A stretch of DNA of 64,000 nt from Rhyzopertha dominica (Eukaryota > Arthropoda > Insecta > Coleoptera > Bostrichidae). Positions within the stretch are counted from its first letter, which is position 1, and each line of letters opens with the position of its first letter. The position numbers and the translations under genes were made by a program. Location: the NCBI GenBank assembly GCA_025024175.1, contig QCXZ01000137.1, forward strand, positions 22,940,001 through 23,004,000. Reading direction: 5' to 3'. This document shows, in pieces, positions 33,837 to 44,782 of the stretch. A model generated the notes under the pieces. The model saw nothing but the letters and a program-made list of their open reading frames with translations, was not told the DNA's origin and did no database searches.

Positions 33837-34098
33837 TGTAACTGACATTTACAGTNAATACAATGATACAAAATGAGGCATATAAGCATATGTGAACTTA
33901 AAAAAAAGNATCAAAGGTGGTGTAAATTCACTTGTCGATAAAATTTTATATGTACCTATAAGTATGTCTTTATAAATTGCTGTTTGAGAATTATTGTGAG
34001 ATCATAAACAAAGACAATACCTACCTATCATATAATATATACGAGAATATATACAATATGAGTATAGACAGCTGCAGTAGACATTAAAATAAATCATA

Positions 34099-34130
34099 AT
34101 CAAAGACGATTTTATAAAATCGTCTTTGAT
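34099..34130. repeat. Perfect 32-bp palindrome
   Basis: ATCAAAGACGATTTTA is followed directly by its exact reverse complement with no spacer. Complementarity does not extend outward. Confidence 0.9.
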
Positions 34131-35191
34131 CATAATAAATATGTAGGTAGGTAGGAGTTGGAGCATAACATATCATTGCCCAAAATAAAATAAAAGGCTT
34201 TATTACTTCATTTTAGTGCATTTATAAAACAAAAGTGTACAAAATTATAGGTACCTCAAAGAAGGTCTTAATATTTTTGCTAGAAGGTTGCAAACATTTC
34301 AATATTTCAAATAACAAGAAAGCAGAAAATGACAAGTAATAAGTAATGCAAGAAACAATCTTGGATAAAGTTCTACCATTGTCCAAATAAAAATATTCAG
34401 GCAACGATTCTACAATATAAACTAAATAACTAGATGAATAAATGAATTGAATGTACCTATGTAAATGTATGTATGTAATCTTAGAACATGAAAACTGCAT
34501 GAACTTAATAAGCAGAAAAATCACATGAATATATGGTATTTAAAAACCATAATTTATTTTACTGATTTAATCAGTGCACCTTAATAATTGCCCGATTAAG
34601 TAGAATGCTAATTTACTAGTAATGTTTCTATTTAGACCTAAATTTCCAATTGAACTTACCTGGTTTCGAATTTCAAAGCAATATCAAGGTGGGTTGTGGG
34701 TTTCGTGTCTGCTGATGAGAATATAGAACACTTCAACAATGATTCGAACTTGTAAATTCTACCTTGTACTATAATACACTTTAGATTTTAGAACTTATTA
34801 AACACTATTGATATGGCCCGTTTTGCCGCCACGACTTCGCCTTCGTGGTACTGACTACAGTCATAACGCTTTAAATCAAAATAAAAAATGTCGCTTACAT
34901 ATAAACTAATTGTGAAAGATTAGGCACTTTAGCGCTTATAGCCGCTGGTCATTGTACTAAAATTGACGGTTAAAATCATGAAACTAACCTAAAAAATACG
35001 GCATTTTCTTTGAACGCGCCGTTACATTGATAGTACCGTGACCAGCGGCATGGTCGCGCACGAGTTTCTGCTTGTCACAGTTTTGAAGGAATTATGCTAC
35101 ATCCAGTTATTTAGAGATGAGTGAGTAAAGCAATATAAATATGATAATCACAAATAAGCCGAAGACTTTGGTAATATGGGAATGTGTAGTC
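34131..35191. other. Intergenic, with a small inverted repeat at 34941-35049
   Basis: GCCGCTGGTCA at 34941 and its complement ending at 35049 flank ~70 bp, with GTACTA also conserved next to each. This may be a small hairpin element. The remainder is unremarkable. Confidence 0.45.
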
Positions 35192-35362
35192 AGTAAAATC
35201 GGAATCTGTAACTGGTAATATTGGAATCTGTGATCGGTAATAAAGGAATTTGTAGTCGGTAATATAGGAATCTGTGATCGATAATATAGGAATCTGTGAC
35301 CGGTAATATAGGGATCTGTAACGTAGAAATCTGCGATCGGTAATATAGGAATCTGTAATCGG
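35192..35362. repeat. 22-bp minisatellite, ~8 copies
   Basis: Unit CGGTAATATAGGAATCTGTGAT with substitutions (AAAGGAATTTGTAGT, GATAAT..) and one shortened unit (ACGTAGAAATCTGCGAT). Translation gives repeated YYRSQIPIL-like peptides by accident of the period; it is not a gene. Confidence 0.9.
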
Positions 35363-35640
35363 GCGTGGCGTTGCAGGATTGAGCACTTTTTACGATTTTT
35401 TGGGTAAATCGACGGGTGGATCGCGGTATGAGTTTCGCAATTTCCCTAAAATTTTCGAAAGCGATGTTGCCGGATTGTGCCCTTTTTACGATGACAGGTG
35501 AATCTGGGAATGGCAATTTCGCAATTTGCCCGAAATTTTCGGACGCGGTGTTGCCGGATTGTGCACGCGCCTTAAGCTTCTGAGTTTTGCTATGTAACAA
35601 CAGCCACACTCTCCACCTCCATGGCAAGCTTTTCACCAGT
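35363..35640. repeat. Two diverged ~85-105-bp tandem segments plus a partial third
   Basis: Each starts GTTGC(a/c)GGATTG(a/t)GC(a/c)C and contains TTTCGCAATTT(g/c)CC and AAATTTTCG. The starts are near 35366, 35465 and 35551. Confidence 0.7.
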
Positions 35641-36085
35641 TTCTTATATAACAATAACCACAGCCGGCCTAGCTGGTCTAGTGGGTAGCGCGGAAGCGCG
35701 ACTGCCTATGGCCAGGTAGGCTGCGGGTTCGAATCCCGCGTAAGGCATGGATGTTGTGAATGTCCCTTTATAATATAAAAAAATGTATGTACATAATTTA
35801 TCAATAAAAACAATATTAAACACTAATGAGCTGGCTAATTGCCAAATAGGCAGGGCCAAAAAATTATTAAAAAAAAATAACTTCACTCTCAGCGTCTCAA
35901 CTTCCATGGCAAGCTTTCTACGAGAGACGAGAGAGCAAAGGCCACCGAGTTTATTACTTAACAACAACCCCACTCTCACTTCCAGGGAAGCAAAGGCCGC
36001 AGGCCTTTTTACATCACAATTCACNAACACACTCCACTNCCATGGCAAGCTCTCTACGAGAAAGAANGCGAGCGGGCCCTTTCTC
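35597..36085. repeat. Degenerate dispersed repeat cluster (SINE inserted within)
   Basis: The motif CACTC(tc)..TTCCATGGCAAGCTTTCTACGAGA recurs in full or in part near 35604, 35883, 35966 and 36027. The tRNA-SINE at 35663-35790 interrupts the series. Several N positions here indicate poor assembly. Confidence 0.65.
35663..35790 (+). mobile_element. tRNA-derived SINE
   Basis: The head resembles a tRNA: an A-box-like TAGCTGGTCTAGTGGGTA at about 35670-35687 and a perfect B-box GGTTCGAATCC at 35726-35736, with stem-like CGCGG..CCCGCG pairing around it. An AT-rich tail with A7 follows. The 3' region and spacing differ from a functional tRNA (no acceptor-stem pairing that I can close), so this is a SINE rather than a tRNA gene. 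Its antisense gives the familiar spurious GFEPAAYLA peptide. Confidence 0.85.
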
Positions 36086-36812
36086 CCGAGTACATAACAT
36101 TTTAGNAACCGCACTCTACCCGACCTTTCGTGAACCACATGAACCATAACCCGCGGCCTTCTGACACTTCCTTGTATCCAATGGAAGGGACAAGTTTGTT
36201 CCAAGAAATGCGCCGCCAAGGGCCTAATTTCTTTTCAAACGTTTATGTTCCAAATTTTCATTCAGTGCAGTTGTTGTTCATAGTAAGTTGAGTAGCCTAG
36301 TTTTGCTAAAATAAAGTTATAATATTCAAAGTGTTTCTGCTTGTTACTTAAAAAAATAATCCTAATACCACTCGAGAGTTTGATAAATCTGAAAATAATT
36401 CTCCAACACGTTGTCGAAATATCTGTCAAATTATTTTAAATTTATTCTCACTCTCTTGTAATATTATTGCCGATACAGGTGTAGGTATAGAGAAGAGAAT
36501 GTGCTCTGGTAAATAAAATACCTTCAAACTTGTGACCGACGACTGACACCAACTTTTTTGTTGAAACCGAATTTCAGTTTTAATTTGGGTTCAGTTGAAA
36601 CAGAAACTAAAATAAATAAAAGCAACTGAACTTTTTTTACATTATTAAAAAATTTATCAAACGAACTACATATTATTATGTATAATTTTTTTCCTCGCCC
36701 TACATAGGTTGCATGATAATAATTATTAGTTATTAGAAACAAAATTATACAGTTCAAAACTAAGAATATTTTTGCAATGTTATTATATATCTATCTTGTT
36801 AGTATATATATA
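36086..36812. other. Spacer between repeat cluster and LINE
   Basis: AT-rich, no gene recognised. The last ~30 bases (tatatatat-type repeats) probably belong to the 3' tail of the adjacent LINE. Confidence 0.5.
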
Positions 36813-37934
36813 TTAGCACTGCGAGCCTAAAAGGCCCATGGCTTGGTCTATTTTTGCACTCCACAATTTCCTGTTCTGGGCATCTTGATTCCAACAGTTA
36901 CTCTTCAAGTACAGTCTGACAACCTTCTCTACTTCATCTCTCCATCTTTCCCTGGGTCTTCCTCTTCGTTTCCTTCCTCCAATTTCACTCTTCAGTATCC
37001 TTTTTGGCACTCGTTCTTCCGGCATTCTCACTATGTGTCCCAACCACCTCAACCGCTGGGCCTTTACGATACCCACTATATTTGGTTCTTTATAAAGTTC
37101 TTGCAGTTCATAGTTCGACCTTCTCTGCCACATTCCATCCACCAATTTTCCTCTAAAGATTTTTCTTAACACTTTTCTTTCCCACACGCACAACATTGAC
37201 TGTTCACATTTTTTCAACGTCCACACCTCACTTCCGAATGTAACTATTGGTCTAATGACAGTCTTATAGATTTGCAGTTTTAAAGATCGAGATATTACTT
37301 TATTGTATATTACATTTCTCAAATCCATAATACATCTATTACCCGCAAGCAGCCTTGTTCTTATTTCTTCACTTATGTCTGGCTTTCTTGTAAACACTGT
37401 ACCCAAATACACAAAACGCTCCACCTCCTCGAAGTTGTACACCTTGCCACTCCTAAGCCTTACCGTTAGCTTCCTTCCCATATTGTATTCTTCATCACTC
37501 CACTTCATGTATTTAGTTTTTGCTTCGTTTACTTCCAAGCCCATTTCGGTTGCAGTTGTTAATAAGCGCTCCAACACTGTCCGCAATTCCGGGGTACTGC
37601 GAGTTAATATAGCGATGTCATCCGCAAAAGCCAAACACTGGTGCCTTTTGTGGTACACTAGACCCGAGCGACTTATGTTGGCCTTTCTCATGACTTTTTC
37701 CAACATTACATTAAACAGAATGGGCGATAACGGATCCCCTTGCCTTAAACCTTCTCCAACTCTAAACTTTCGTGACAGCTTACCATTAAACTTTACTCTA
37801 TTTTCAGTGTTTTGCAAAGTCATTTTTATCAATCTTATTATCTTGCTAGGTACTTCGAATTCTTCCAAGGCTTCATACAGTTTATGCCGTTTCACTTTAT
37901 CGTATGCTTGTTTAAAATCTATAAACACTATTTA
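36790..37934 (-). mobile_element. 5'-truncated LINE (RTE-like) with open reverse-transcriptase frame
   Basis: The minus-strand frame from 37928 to a stop at 36813 is uninterrupted for 371 codons. It begins exactly at RT motif A (FIDFKQAYDKV, first catalytic Asp). It continues through motif B (GLRQGDPLSPILFNVMLE), motif C (LAFADDIAI, the catalytic Asp pair), thumb-like KTKYMKW.. and a C-terminal RLRWLGHIVRM..RRGRPRERW tail. The upstream endonuclease is missing: a stop codon and unrelated sequence precede 37934. Simple TA-rich repeats follow the stop on the element's 3' side, as for RTE-type elements. 5' truncation is normal for LINE insertion, and the open frame implies a recent event. The clade label is inference. 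Confidence 0.85.
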
Positions 37935-39048
37935 CACACACTTGTTAGTAACTGCCTTAATTTTTTATTTTGTACCCAAATGAGTTGATGTGGGGTGATA
38001 TAAAAGCCACCATAAGAAAATTATATAGAAACCCAGAAAGTNCANCTGTAGTTGATGTAATCAGCAATGTACCTAGTGGAGTTAATTGGTAATATAAATA
38101 AGGAAAAGTTTAAAAACGATGCATTGGAAAACATAAAATTGTATCAATCCAAATTTATGTATAGTAATATCTTAGAGCATTACTAGTTTACTAGGTGGTA
38201 ATATATAAATATTAATTTCTGTACTTGTAGAATTTTTATAGTAGGGTTCTGCTTTGGACACTCTTGCGACCTAAGAACATGTGTCCGATCTCGATAACAA
38301 GGCCACCTACTGTTGTAAAATACCCTCATAATGAATGTTAAATTATTATACAGGTGCAAATTTTTCATATNAACTGTATTTCAAGTATAANTTTGAAAAA
38401 CTGTGTAGGTATATTATCTATTTGAGATGAACATCTATTCTAATAATAATCAGATATTATTTAATTTCATTAATTTTATTTTGATCAGAAACTAACACAG
38501 TGTCGAAGAACAAATTTTAAGGAAACTGATCACTAAATTTATAAAATAACCGTTTTATTTCAATAAGAAATTAAGTTTTAATTATTACATACTTCTGGTC
38601 TAAATAATTTGTTTATTTTTTTAGAATGACTGTGCCTCTCATTTGATAACACTGTATTATTTATTTACAAGCATGCATACATACAAACCTACATATCTTG
38701 TTTTGTTACTCTCCAGACAACTATTTACTCTGAGATATCCACATGTAGCAATTGTAAAATAAAACAATTCTGCAATTATCAACACCAACTAGAATAATAG
38801 ATGTATTTCATTATGCTCCATTGCTGATAATAAATTATCCCGACACATTTTTGGAATGCTCATCATTTCTTAAACACCAGCTTTAAACAAAACACTAAAA
38901 CTTCATTATCAGTTCAATCAATATTAATACCAGTTCAGATTAATAGGTAATAAGGTTATGAAAGAAGAATGGAACACTTCGAAATTATATTTCGGAATTA
39001 ACAGTCGATACATAATGCAATGCAGCACTGTAACCTGTTATTCACAGA
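37935..39048. other. Intergenic spacer downstream of Letm1
   Basis: AT-rich with a few N positions; no gene or repeat recognised. Confidence 0.5.
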
Positions 39049-39054
39049 TTTATT
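39049..39054 (-). terminator. Candidate poly(A) signal of Letm1
   Basis: TTTATT on the + strand is AATAAA on the gene strand, about 290 bp past the stop. Chosen by position only. Confidence 0.4.
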
Positions 39055-39341
39055 AATACACTCTATGTATACTGGGAGTTTGAAGTATGGATATAAGTTC
39101 ACAATATTACAAAAATAAACCAATCTTGCAGGCATGAACTTTTGAAGTGGTATGCCCTTAAAAAATTAAACCGTTGTCAAAGTACTGTACACATTCATAC
39201 CATTCAAGGCCTTAATTTATATAAACCATTAATCTACATATGCACAAAATAATAATTTAAACAACATTCTTGTAAATGTACACAATAACAGCGACCATAC
39301 GGAATAGTTTTAACAAAATTGAAACTAAAATTTTAAGTGAA

Positions 39342-39692
39342 TTAAAGAGCTTTCGAACTATCCTTAGGTTTATTTGTATCAATACTGGTGACTGGAGGAG
39401 GCGTTACAAGCGTAGTCTGCTTTTCGACTTTTGACGGTGCAGATGATTGTGCAGTTTCAGATTTATCTGCTTCGGCTTTCTTTTCAGGCTTGTCCGAAGG
39501 TAAAACACTTTGAACTGCTGCTACTGGAGCATCAACAGACTTCTCAGCATTTTTGGTATCCTTCTCCTTTTGCAATGCTTTCTCGATTTTATCTTCTACT
39601 TCCAAAATCTCTTCTTTATCAATAAGGTCAATAAGTTCATCCAGCTGTTTTGAACTTAAATGAACATTTTCTTTTCCAATGAATTCAATAAC
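39342..39692 (-). CDS. Letm1: Letm1 exon 3 (C-terminus)
   Basis: The acceptor on the gene strand is gactttgttgtag, ending at 39693. It begins VIEFIGKENVHLSSKQLDEL, which continues the EF-hand region of the previous exon and matches the C-terminal helix of LETM1 proteins. It then runs through a low-complexity Lys/Ala/Ser tail to the TAA stop. About 29 codons upstream of the first ATG in this frame belong to the exon. Confidence 0.93.
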   Translation of the reverse strand, partial: VIEFIGKENVHLSSKQLDELIDLIDKEEILEVEDKIEKALQKEKDTKNAEKSVDAPVAAVQSVLPSDKPEKKAEADKSETAQSSAPSKVEKQTTLVTPPPVTSIDTNKPKDSSKAL

Positions 39693-42689
39693 CTACAACA
39701 AAGTCAAAACATACTGTTACATAAGCACAAGTAATATGACCCACTCTGATAAGCACATATTAATTTCACTATTGACAAAATCGGTAAAGTAAAAGGGTTA
39801 TTTAGCATCTCTCTAAAGAGTAAACCATTGTTTTAATAAATACTAGTACAAAATTATATTTTTGTAAAAAGCCTTGTCACTTATTCGAACACTGAAAAAA
39901 AATATCAAATTGACATTTTGCACTCTTTAATATTTGTTAGAATTATTAATTAAAAATTTGTCAGATAAATTCTAAAAGTTGTATCTTGGACGAAAATTAT
40001 AGGAGTAATTGAAAGATCAGTTCGATAATATTTGTCAGTATTTGAATAAGTGATGGCATTTTTTTTTAAAACAATAACTTTGTATTTATTATGAATATTG
40101 CAAGTATTTACAGTCTTAAATAGTTAGCATATNAACCAAAACATTAACAGAGCTCTGAAGCAATTTGATGTTTATTATATTAGTGTTATATTATATTAGT
40201 GTTATACACAACTTGCTGCCTTTGAGGAATATAGTGTTAGGTAATCTTACAAAGCAGACAGCTCTAGATTATTCAACCAATATGAGGAAATATTTGTTAA
40301 TTACATTACATGACATACCCTACTATGCAAAATTATGCATAAGCAAATCAGCATAGTAACAATAAGCATTTAAGTACTTACATAAGATAGTACCAATAAT
40401 TTTTGTTTTGATTTTATTCGCTAAAAAGAGCATATTGTATAAATGAACAATAGGTGGTGCGTTAAAAGTTTTAGTTTTAGATTTTAAGAAAGGAGGTTAA
40501 ATAAAAAATCAAGACATGCTTTTTTTACCAATATTATACTATATAGACTTACTTTTAATACATCCTCAACCTTAATCGACCCGTCACGATCATCATCAAT
40601 TTTGCCCAAGACATTCTTTATCTGTTGTAAGCGAGACTCATCCGGAACATCCTTAATTTTTCTTATAGCCACCATAATGTCATCAATTTTCAGTAGTTCT
40701 TCTTTTTTCTTATCAGCCGCAGCCTTGTCTACATCTTTAACTTCAAGGTCCTTTTTAAGCTGCTTTTCTTTACTTTCCAGTTGTGTCAGCACAGCATCCA
40801 TCTTATTAATCATTTTGTTTACACGTTTGTACAGTCTCTGTGCAGCTTTACTCTCTTTGATTTCTGGTTTAGGTTGTTCCGCCACAGCTTTCTTTAATTC
40901 TTGAACATCTTCCTGATAATCAGACATCTGTTCCTTTAATTCTTCAATTTCACCCTTCTCTACAATGAATTTCTTGTCTTTAGAAATTTCATCCAAAGCC
41001 TCCTCAAGTGCTTGCAGATCTTTCGAGACTATATGCTCTTCTTTCTTAGTAGTTGTATCAGCAACTTTCACAGTTGGTGTAATAACCTTTGCAGTATCTT
41101 TTAGTTCTGGTGTTGCAGTGACATTAATAACAGGAGCCTTATCTTCGAGCACTTCTCGTTTCTCTTCTTTCTTTTTGGCCTCTCTTTGTTCTAATCTTTC
41201 TTCCTTTACCTTCCTTTCCTCTTCCTTCAGCACTTCCAGTTTTATCTTGTTGTCTATCTTTCCTTCTTTTTCTCCTATAGCAGCTTTGGTCTGTGTAATG
41301 AGAGTTTCTGGTAAAGAAGATATCGTAGCTTTAAGCTTGTCTTCAGTAGGTATAGTTTCAGGTAACATAAGAGCACGAGACAATAGCAATAAGGAAGGAG
41401 GCACCTTTTCATTCAGACTTAAGTCAAGCCATTGCTTTAGTTGGGATCGCAGTCTTTGTTCTGATACTCCGTATGCTCTCATACCTCTAGCACGACATGC
41501 CTGCTGTACTTCAGATAAGCTCAGTGAATCAACTCCCTCTTTTTGAATCATCTTATCATCGGCAGCAAGGCTACGCAGTTTCATTCGCAGTTGAAATCTA
41601 AGCAAGTTATTGGTACCCAATGTTTGTACTTCTAATACACGACACAGAGCCACAAGTTGACTCCTCGATAGAGAATCCAATGTAATTTCATCCTCAAAGA
41701 GTTTTGAAAATTTCATGATTTCTTTATTAGATACCTGTTCACCAGAAGTTCTTACTTTATGGAACCATTCACTGAATTCTTTTGCCATTTGCGAATAGTG
41801 GTCTTTGTGCTGTACGGCCATGTCATCCAAAGTTTCTTGTAAAAACTTTGCCATTTCTAGTTTTACTTTAAGGCTTTGTTTAAGTTTATCTTCCTTTTCA
41901 GTTGCTGTTTGGAATGTGGACGGTAACATTCCAGGAAATAGTTTTATGAAAACTGGTAAAAGTAGCTCCATAAATGGTACTATAATGAAAACCGAAAACG
42001 GCACAAGACGAAACATATCACCTACTGTCCTGATTAGAAGTCTGTGCTCTCTCCTTGTTAACATTTTGCCATTTAATATACGCCATATTAAGCCAGCTGA
42101 AATTTTCATGTCGATAAATAACAGTCTGAATCCATGATAATAGTGTACAATTTCATCAATTATTTTTTGTTTCAAGGATTTCTTAACTACCTTTGGTACC
42201 ACTTCCTTTGAAACGTCTTTCTTTTCTTCTTCTTTCTTTTTTTTCAATTCCTGAACTGTAACTTCAACTTTAGAAGATGGTTTTAATGGTTCTTTTTCAA
42301 ATGTTATTGGAGTTAATGAAAAATGTCGAATTGCAACTGCATTATTAATAAGGCATGAATGTGCTATAGATCCATAATTACTTCTAACTAAATCTGCCAA
42401 ATTCATCTTGTTACTTAATGGAAATGTATGCGACACATGATAATCGTGATATCCTGTTCGATAATTCGTTGTGCATATGCATCTCATGTGGAGTTGACAA
42501 TGATGACAACCTAAAATCAATTAAAATACCCTGTAATACCCAGGCATAATCTATAACCCATATAAAAATAATAAATTACATAATGTTAAATAATGTTGAT
42601 AACAGGTTCTAACCAAACAAATCACACTTACATCTTAATATGTTGAAACGTCTACTCATAACACAAGGGGAACGAATAATCATATGCAT
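39342..42689 (-). CDS. Letm1: LETM1, mitochondrial inner-membrane cation/proton antiporter, 3 coding exons
   Basis: Exons (minus order): 42689-42632, 42510-40553, 39692-39342. GT..AG introns of 121 and 860 bp; the join gives 788 codons plus stop, close to human LETM1 (739). It mediates mitochondrial K+/H+ (and proposed Ca2+/H+) exchange and helps maintain cristae and matrix volume. The N-terminus MHMIIRSPCVMSRRFNI is Arg-rich without acids, as expected for a matrix-targeting peptide. A transmembrane helix spans about residues 188-209 (LVPFSVFIIVPFMELLLPVF). The LETM/ribosome-binding-like domain follows to about 400, then a long Lys/Glu coiled coil, an EF-hand at 658-669 and an acidic tail. 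It is complete with no disruption. Confidence 0.95.
39693..40552 (-). other. Letm1 intron 2
   Basis: 860 bp, AT-rich, gtaagt..ttgtag on the minus strand; nothing else seen. Confidence 0.85.
40553..42510 (-). CDS. Letm1: Letm1 exon 2 (membrane and LETM domain, coiled coils, EF-hand)
   Basis: 1958-bp exon carrying most of the protein. Landmarks in order: HYYHGFRLLFIDMKIS, LNGKMLTRREHRLLIRT, the transmembrane helix, FPGMLPSTF, YSQMAKEFSEWFHKVRTSGE, LRFQLRMKLRSLAADDKMI, GMRAYGVSEQRLRSQL.W.DLSL, then charged coiled coils. Near the end is the EF-hand DDDRDGSIKVED: Asp at 658, 660 and 662, Ser 664, and position 12 is Asp 669 rather than the usual Glu. The donor is aaa|gtaagt on the gene strand. Confidence 0.95.
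42632..42689 (-). CDS. Letm1: Letm1 exon 1 (start codon, transit peptide)
   Basis: 19 codons plus one base from ATG at 42689. A second in-frame ATG lies at 42683, so either may initiate. The donor is agat|gtaagt and the phase joins exactly to exon 2 (split Cys codon). The 121-bp intron 42511-42631 separates them. Without this exon the exon 2 frame would rely on an ATG inside the intron. Confidence 0.85.
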
Positions 42690-43445
42690 TTTTCGATTAT
42701 ATTATTAAAACTCGACAAAACCAATCCGTGCACTTTGCTCGACAACAGCCATGGATTCTAGCTGTTGTATTTTAATTTTGCAACACACCACACTCGTGCA
42801 CCTACAATGACTTAAAATTTTCCTTTAGAACGAGGAATGACATCACTCGTTGACACTTGGCCGCTTGTAGCTTAAATGCACTAAAGTTTGCAGCAAATTG
42901 GAGGACCCTAGTAACCATACCAACATTACTTGCAAAACGTATCTAGCTGTTGAAAAAATCTCACAGGGGCATTAAAAAAAGAATTAAATTTTTGATGTTA
43001 GATACTGCTTAATGTAAAAGGCGTCTTCTGAGATTTGTGAAGGTTATTAATTAATTCTAGTATTATTTGGTCAGAACATACTTTTTATAAGCAGTTGGAC
43101 TTATTTGTAATAAAAAAAGGATGAAACAGGTTTACAAAAATGCTAAACAGTTTATCGGTATAAATGTTTGGATCCTATTATTTTTTTTATTATTTCGTAT
43201 TACTATATTATGTTTCAATGGTTTCACCCAAAATTTTAGTGAATGTATTGCACCCATCTCTAAAAACACAACAGCGCCTCCACGGTGCCCGCGGTGCGAG
43301 ATAGACACTGTTTAAGCGCGCGCGTCTTTTTCGCGGTAGTCATCTTGTCATTTTGGCAGTGGCCGTTGTGCCTAGCTGCCATGTTTTGTTAGTTGTGGGG
43401 TGTGTACCACAAATTGGGTGTTAATATATCAACCCTCCGTGCAAG
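42690..43445. promoter_or_regulatory. Divergent promoter region of Letm1 (-) and KIAA0232 orthologue (+)
   Basis: No TATA box is evident. The right-hand part (43270-43390) is the most GC-rich stretch nearby (gcccgcggtgcgag, gcgcgcgcg). A GCCATGTT word at 43378-43385 fits the YY1/Pho consensus GCCATnTT often found near starts of TATA-less genes. The CAAG|gtaggt donor at 43445/43446 suggests a non-coding first exon of about 100 bp for the + strand gene. Transcription starts are inferred, not seen. Confidence 0.5.
43340..43445 (+). other. Probable non-coding first exon, KIAA0232 orthologue
   Basis: It ends at a good donor (caag|gtaggt). The first coding exon has only 6 bases between its acceptor (44776) and the ATG, so an upstream 5' UTR exon is required. 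This is the best candidate. The 5' limit is a guess. Confidence 0.4.
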
Positions 43446-44776
43446 GTAGGTGTTTGTTGCTTTATTGTTGGCTTTTGTTACCGTGACGTTCAAGAAACAC
43501 TATGTTTTAGCGTGTCACCTATCTATTAGCCCGTAGCAAAATTTGCTCGTGTTGTGCAATGCAATGGCGCTTTCTTTGCTGTGCTTATGATTTGTCAATA
43601 TTCTAAAGCAGCCTAAATGTAATCGTAAACGGTAGTTAAGATAATGTTTTGGCTACAATTCGAATCTATTTGTTAGTATTGGAAAATTTTATTGCTGTTA
43701 ATGGATGTGAACTCTTTTGTCGCAGTTAACTTATTTGCGTTGCAGTAATACATGACCGTTAACGATGTGCCAAGTATATAAAACGCAGTTCGTGGAGTTT
43801 GAAATATTTATCTAGAAATTGTAGATTCTGTGTGACTATTTAAATTTATTCTGATTGTACGTTAAAAGCAAAAATATCTCGCTACATCATCCATGTTTCC
43901 AGAATACTACCTACCTATTTTTTTTATTAGTATTAGCACTGTATTAGTAGATATAGGTGCTTATAACGCGATAGTTACAAAGGTCGCTCTTTAAACACAA
44001 CAGAAATCCCCGTTAAGAAATAACAAGGCAGTTGGATCTAAAAGGTTATTTTGGGACATGTCTCAATAGTTTGCAGGTGCATTGTCCGAAAAGAAAATTA
44101 TAGGAATGCGTTAGAGGTGGGGATGGGAGCACTTTCCTCCTATTAAGCAAAAATTTCACCTGCTAATGTTAATTACATGGTTTGCAGTACTTCTGTTATT
44201 AAACAGGTTTTGTTTTAACTACCCAATCCATTAAAGTTACATTTTGTCAAATATAATTTCTTACAACTAAGTGCATATGAATAATCACTATTTGTATTGA
44301 TTCATTTAATACAGTACCCCAAGTTATCTCCCAAAAGTGGACTTCAATGTTATTATATTATTTGTTGTCCGATATGACTCATGTAAAAGCAGTTTGTAAA
44401 CATTCTAATCTTTTCTAGGTCTACAATGGGGGTTTATAAAATGCTTTTTAAATATACCGAATAGAAGCAAGAAATCCCAACAGCAACCTTTTTGATGTTA
44501 TCAAACCATAGTCTTTTTCACGTCAGATGTTAATTTGTAAAAAATGTATTAAACTTGTTTCAAAACGATGTTGACATATCGAAACCTGTACGGTCTTTAT
44601 TTTACTGTACTAACATCAAAAAGAGAAGCTCAGACCTCACGTGAACAACTAAACTGCAACGAGAAGGCACTCCACCCCTACTGTTTATAAGGTACGGTGC
44701 AAGTTACAAAACAACAGAGTTATGTTGTCTGCTGTTTAACTTGTGAGTGAAAAAATTGATGTTCTGTATATTTCAG
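43446..44776 (+). other. KIAA0232 orthologue intron 1
   Basis: 1.3-kb intron running to tatatttcag at 44776. No internal feature was recognised. Confidence 0.45.
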
Positions 44777-44782
44777 CATATT

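Noticed and set aside
33055..35362. CRISPR-like arrays
   Set aside because: The repeats are contiguous minisatellites without unique spacers, in a eukaryotic genome.
35111..35386. Repetitive YYRSQIPIL peptide as a repeat protein
   Set aside because: It is the reading of a 22-bp minisatellite; the period is not a multiple of three and the frame drifts.
35663..35747. A functional tRNA gene
   Set aside because: A-box and B-box are present, but a closed acceptor stem and usable anticodon arm could not be drawn, and an AT-rich SINE tail follows.
35644..36219. 191-codon minus-strand frame containing GFEPAAYLA
   Set aside because: This peptide is the well-known antisense translation of a tRNA-type B-box; the frame crosses a SINE, repeats and N positions.
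40602..42137. Several Ser/Phe-rich + strand frames opposite Letm1
   Set aside because: They are complements of the Lys/Glu-rich Letm1 exon, with no independent support.
44747..44782. KIAA0232 orthologue starting at 44747
   Set aside because: The codon is GTG and lies before the acceptor at 44776; the ATG at 44783 is the first in the exon.
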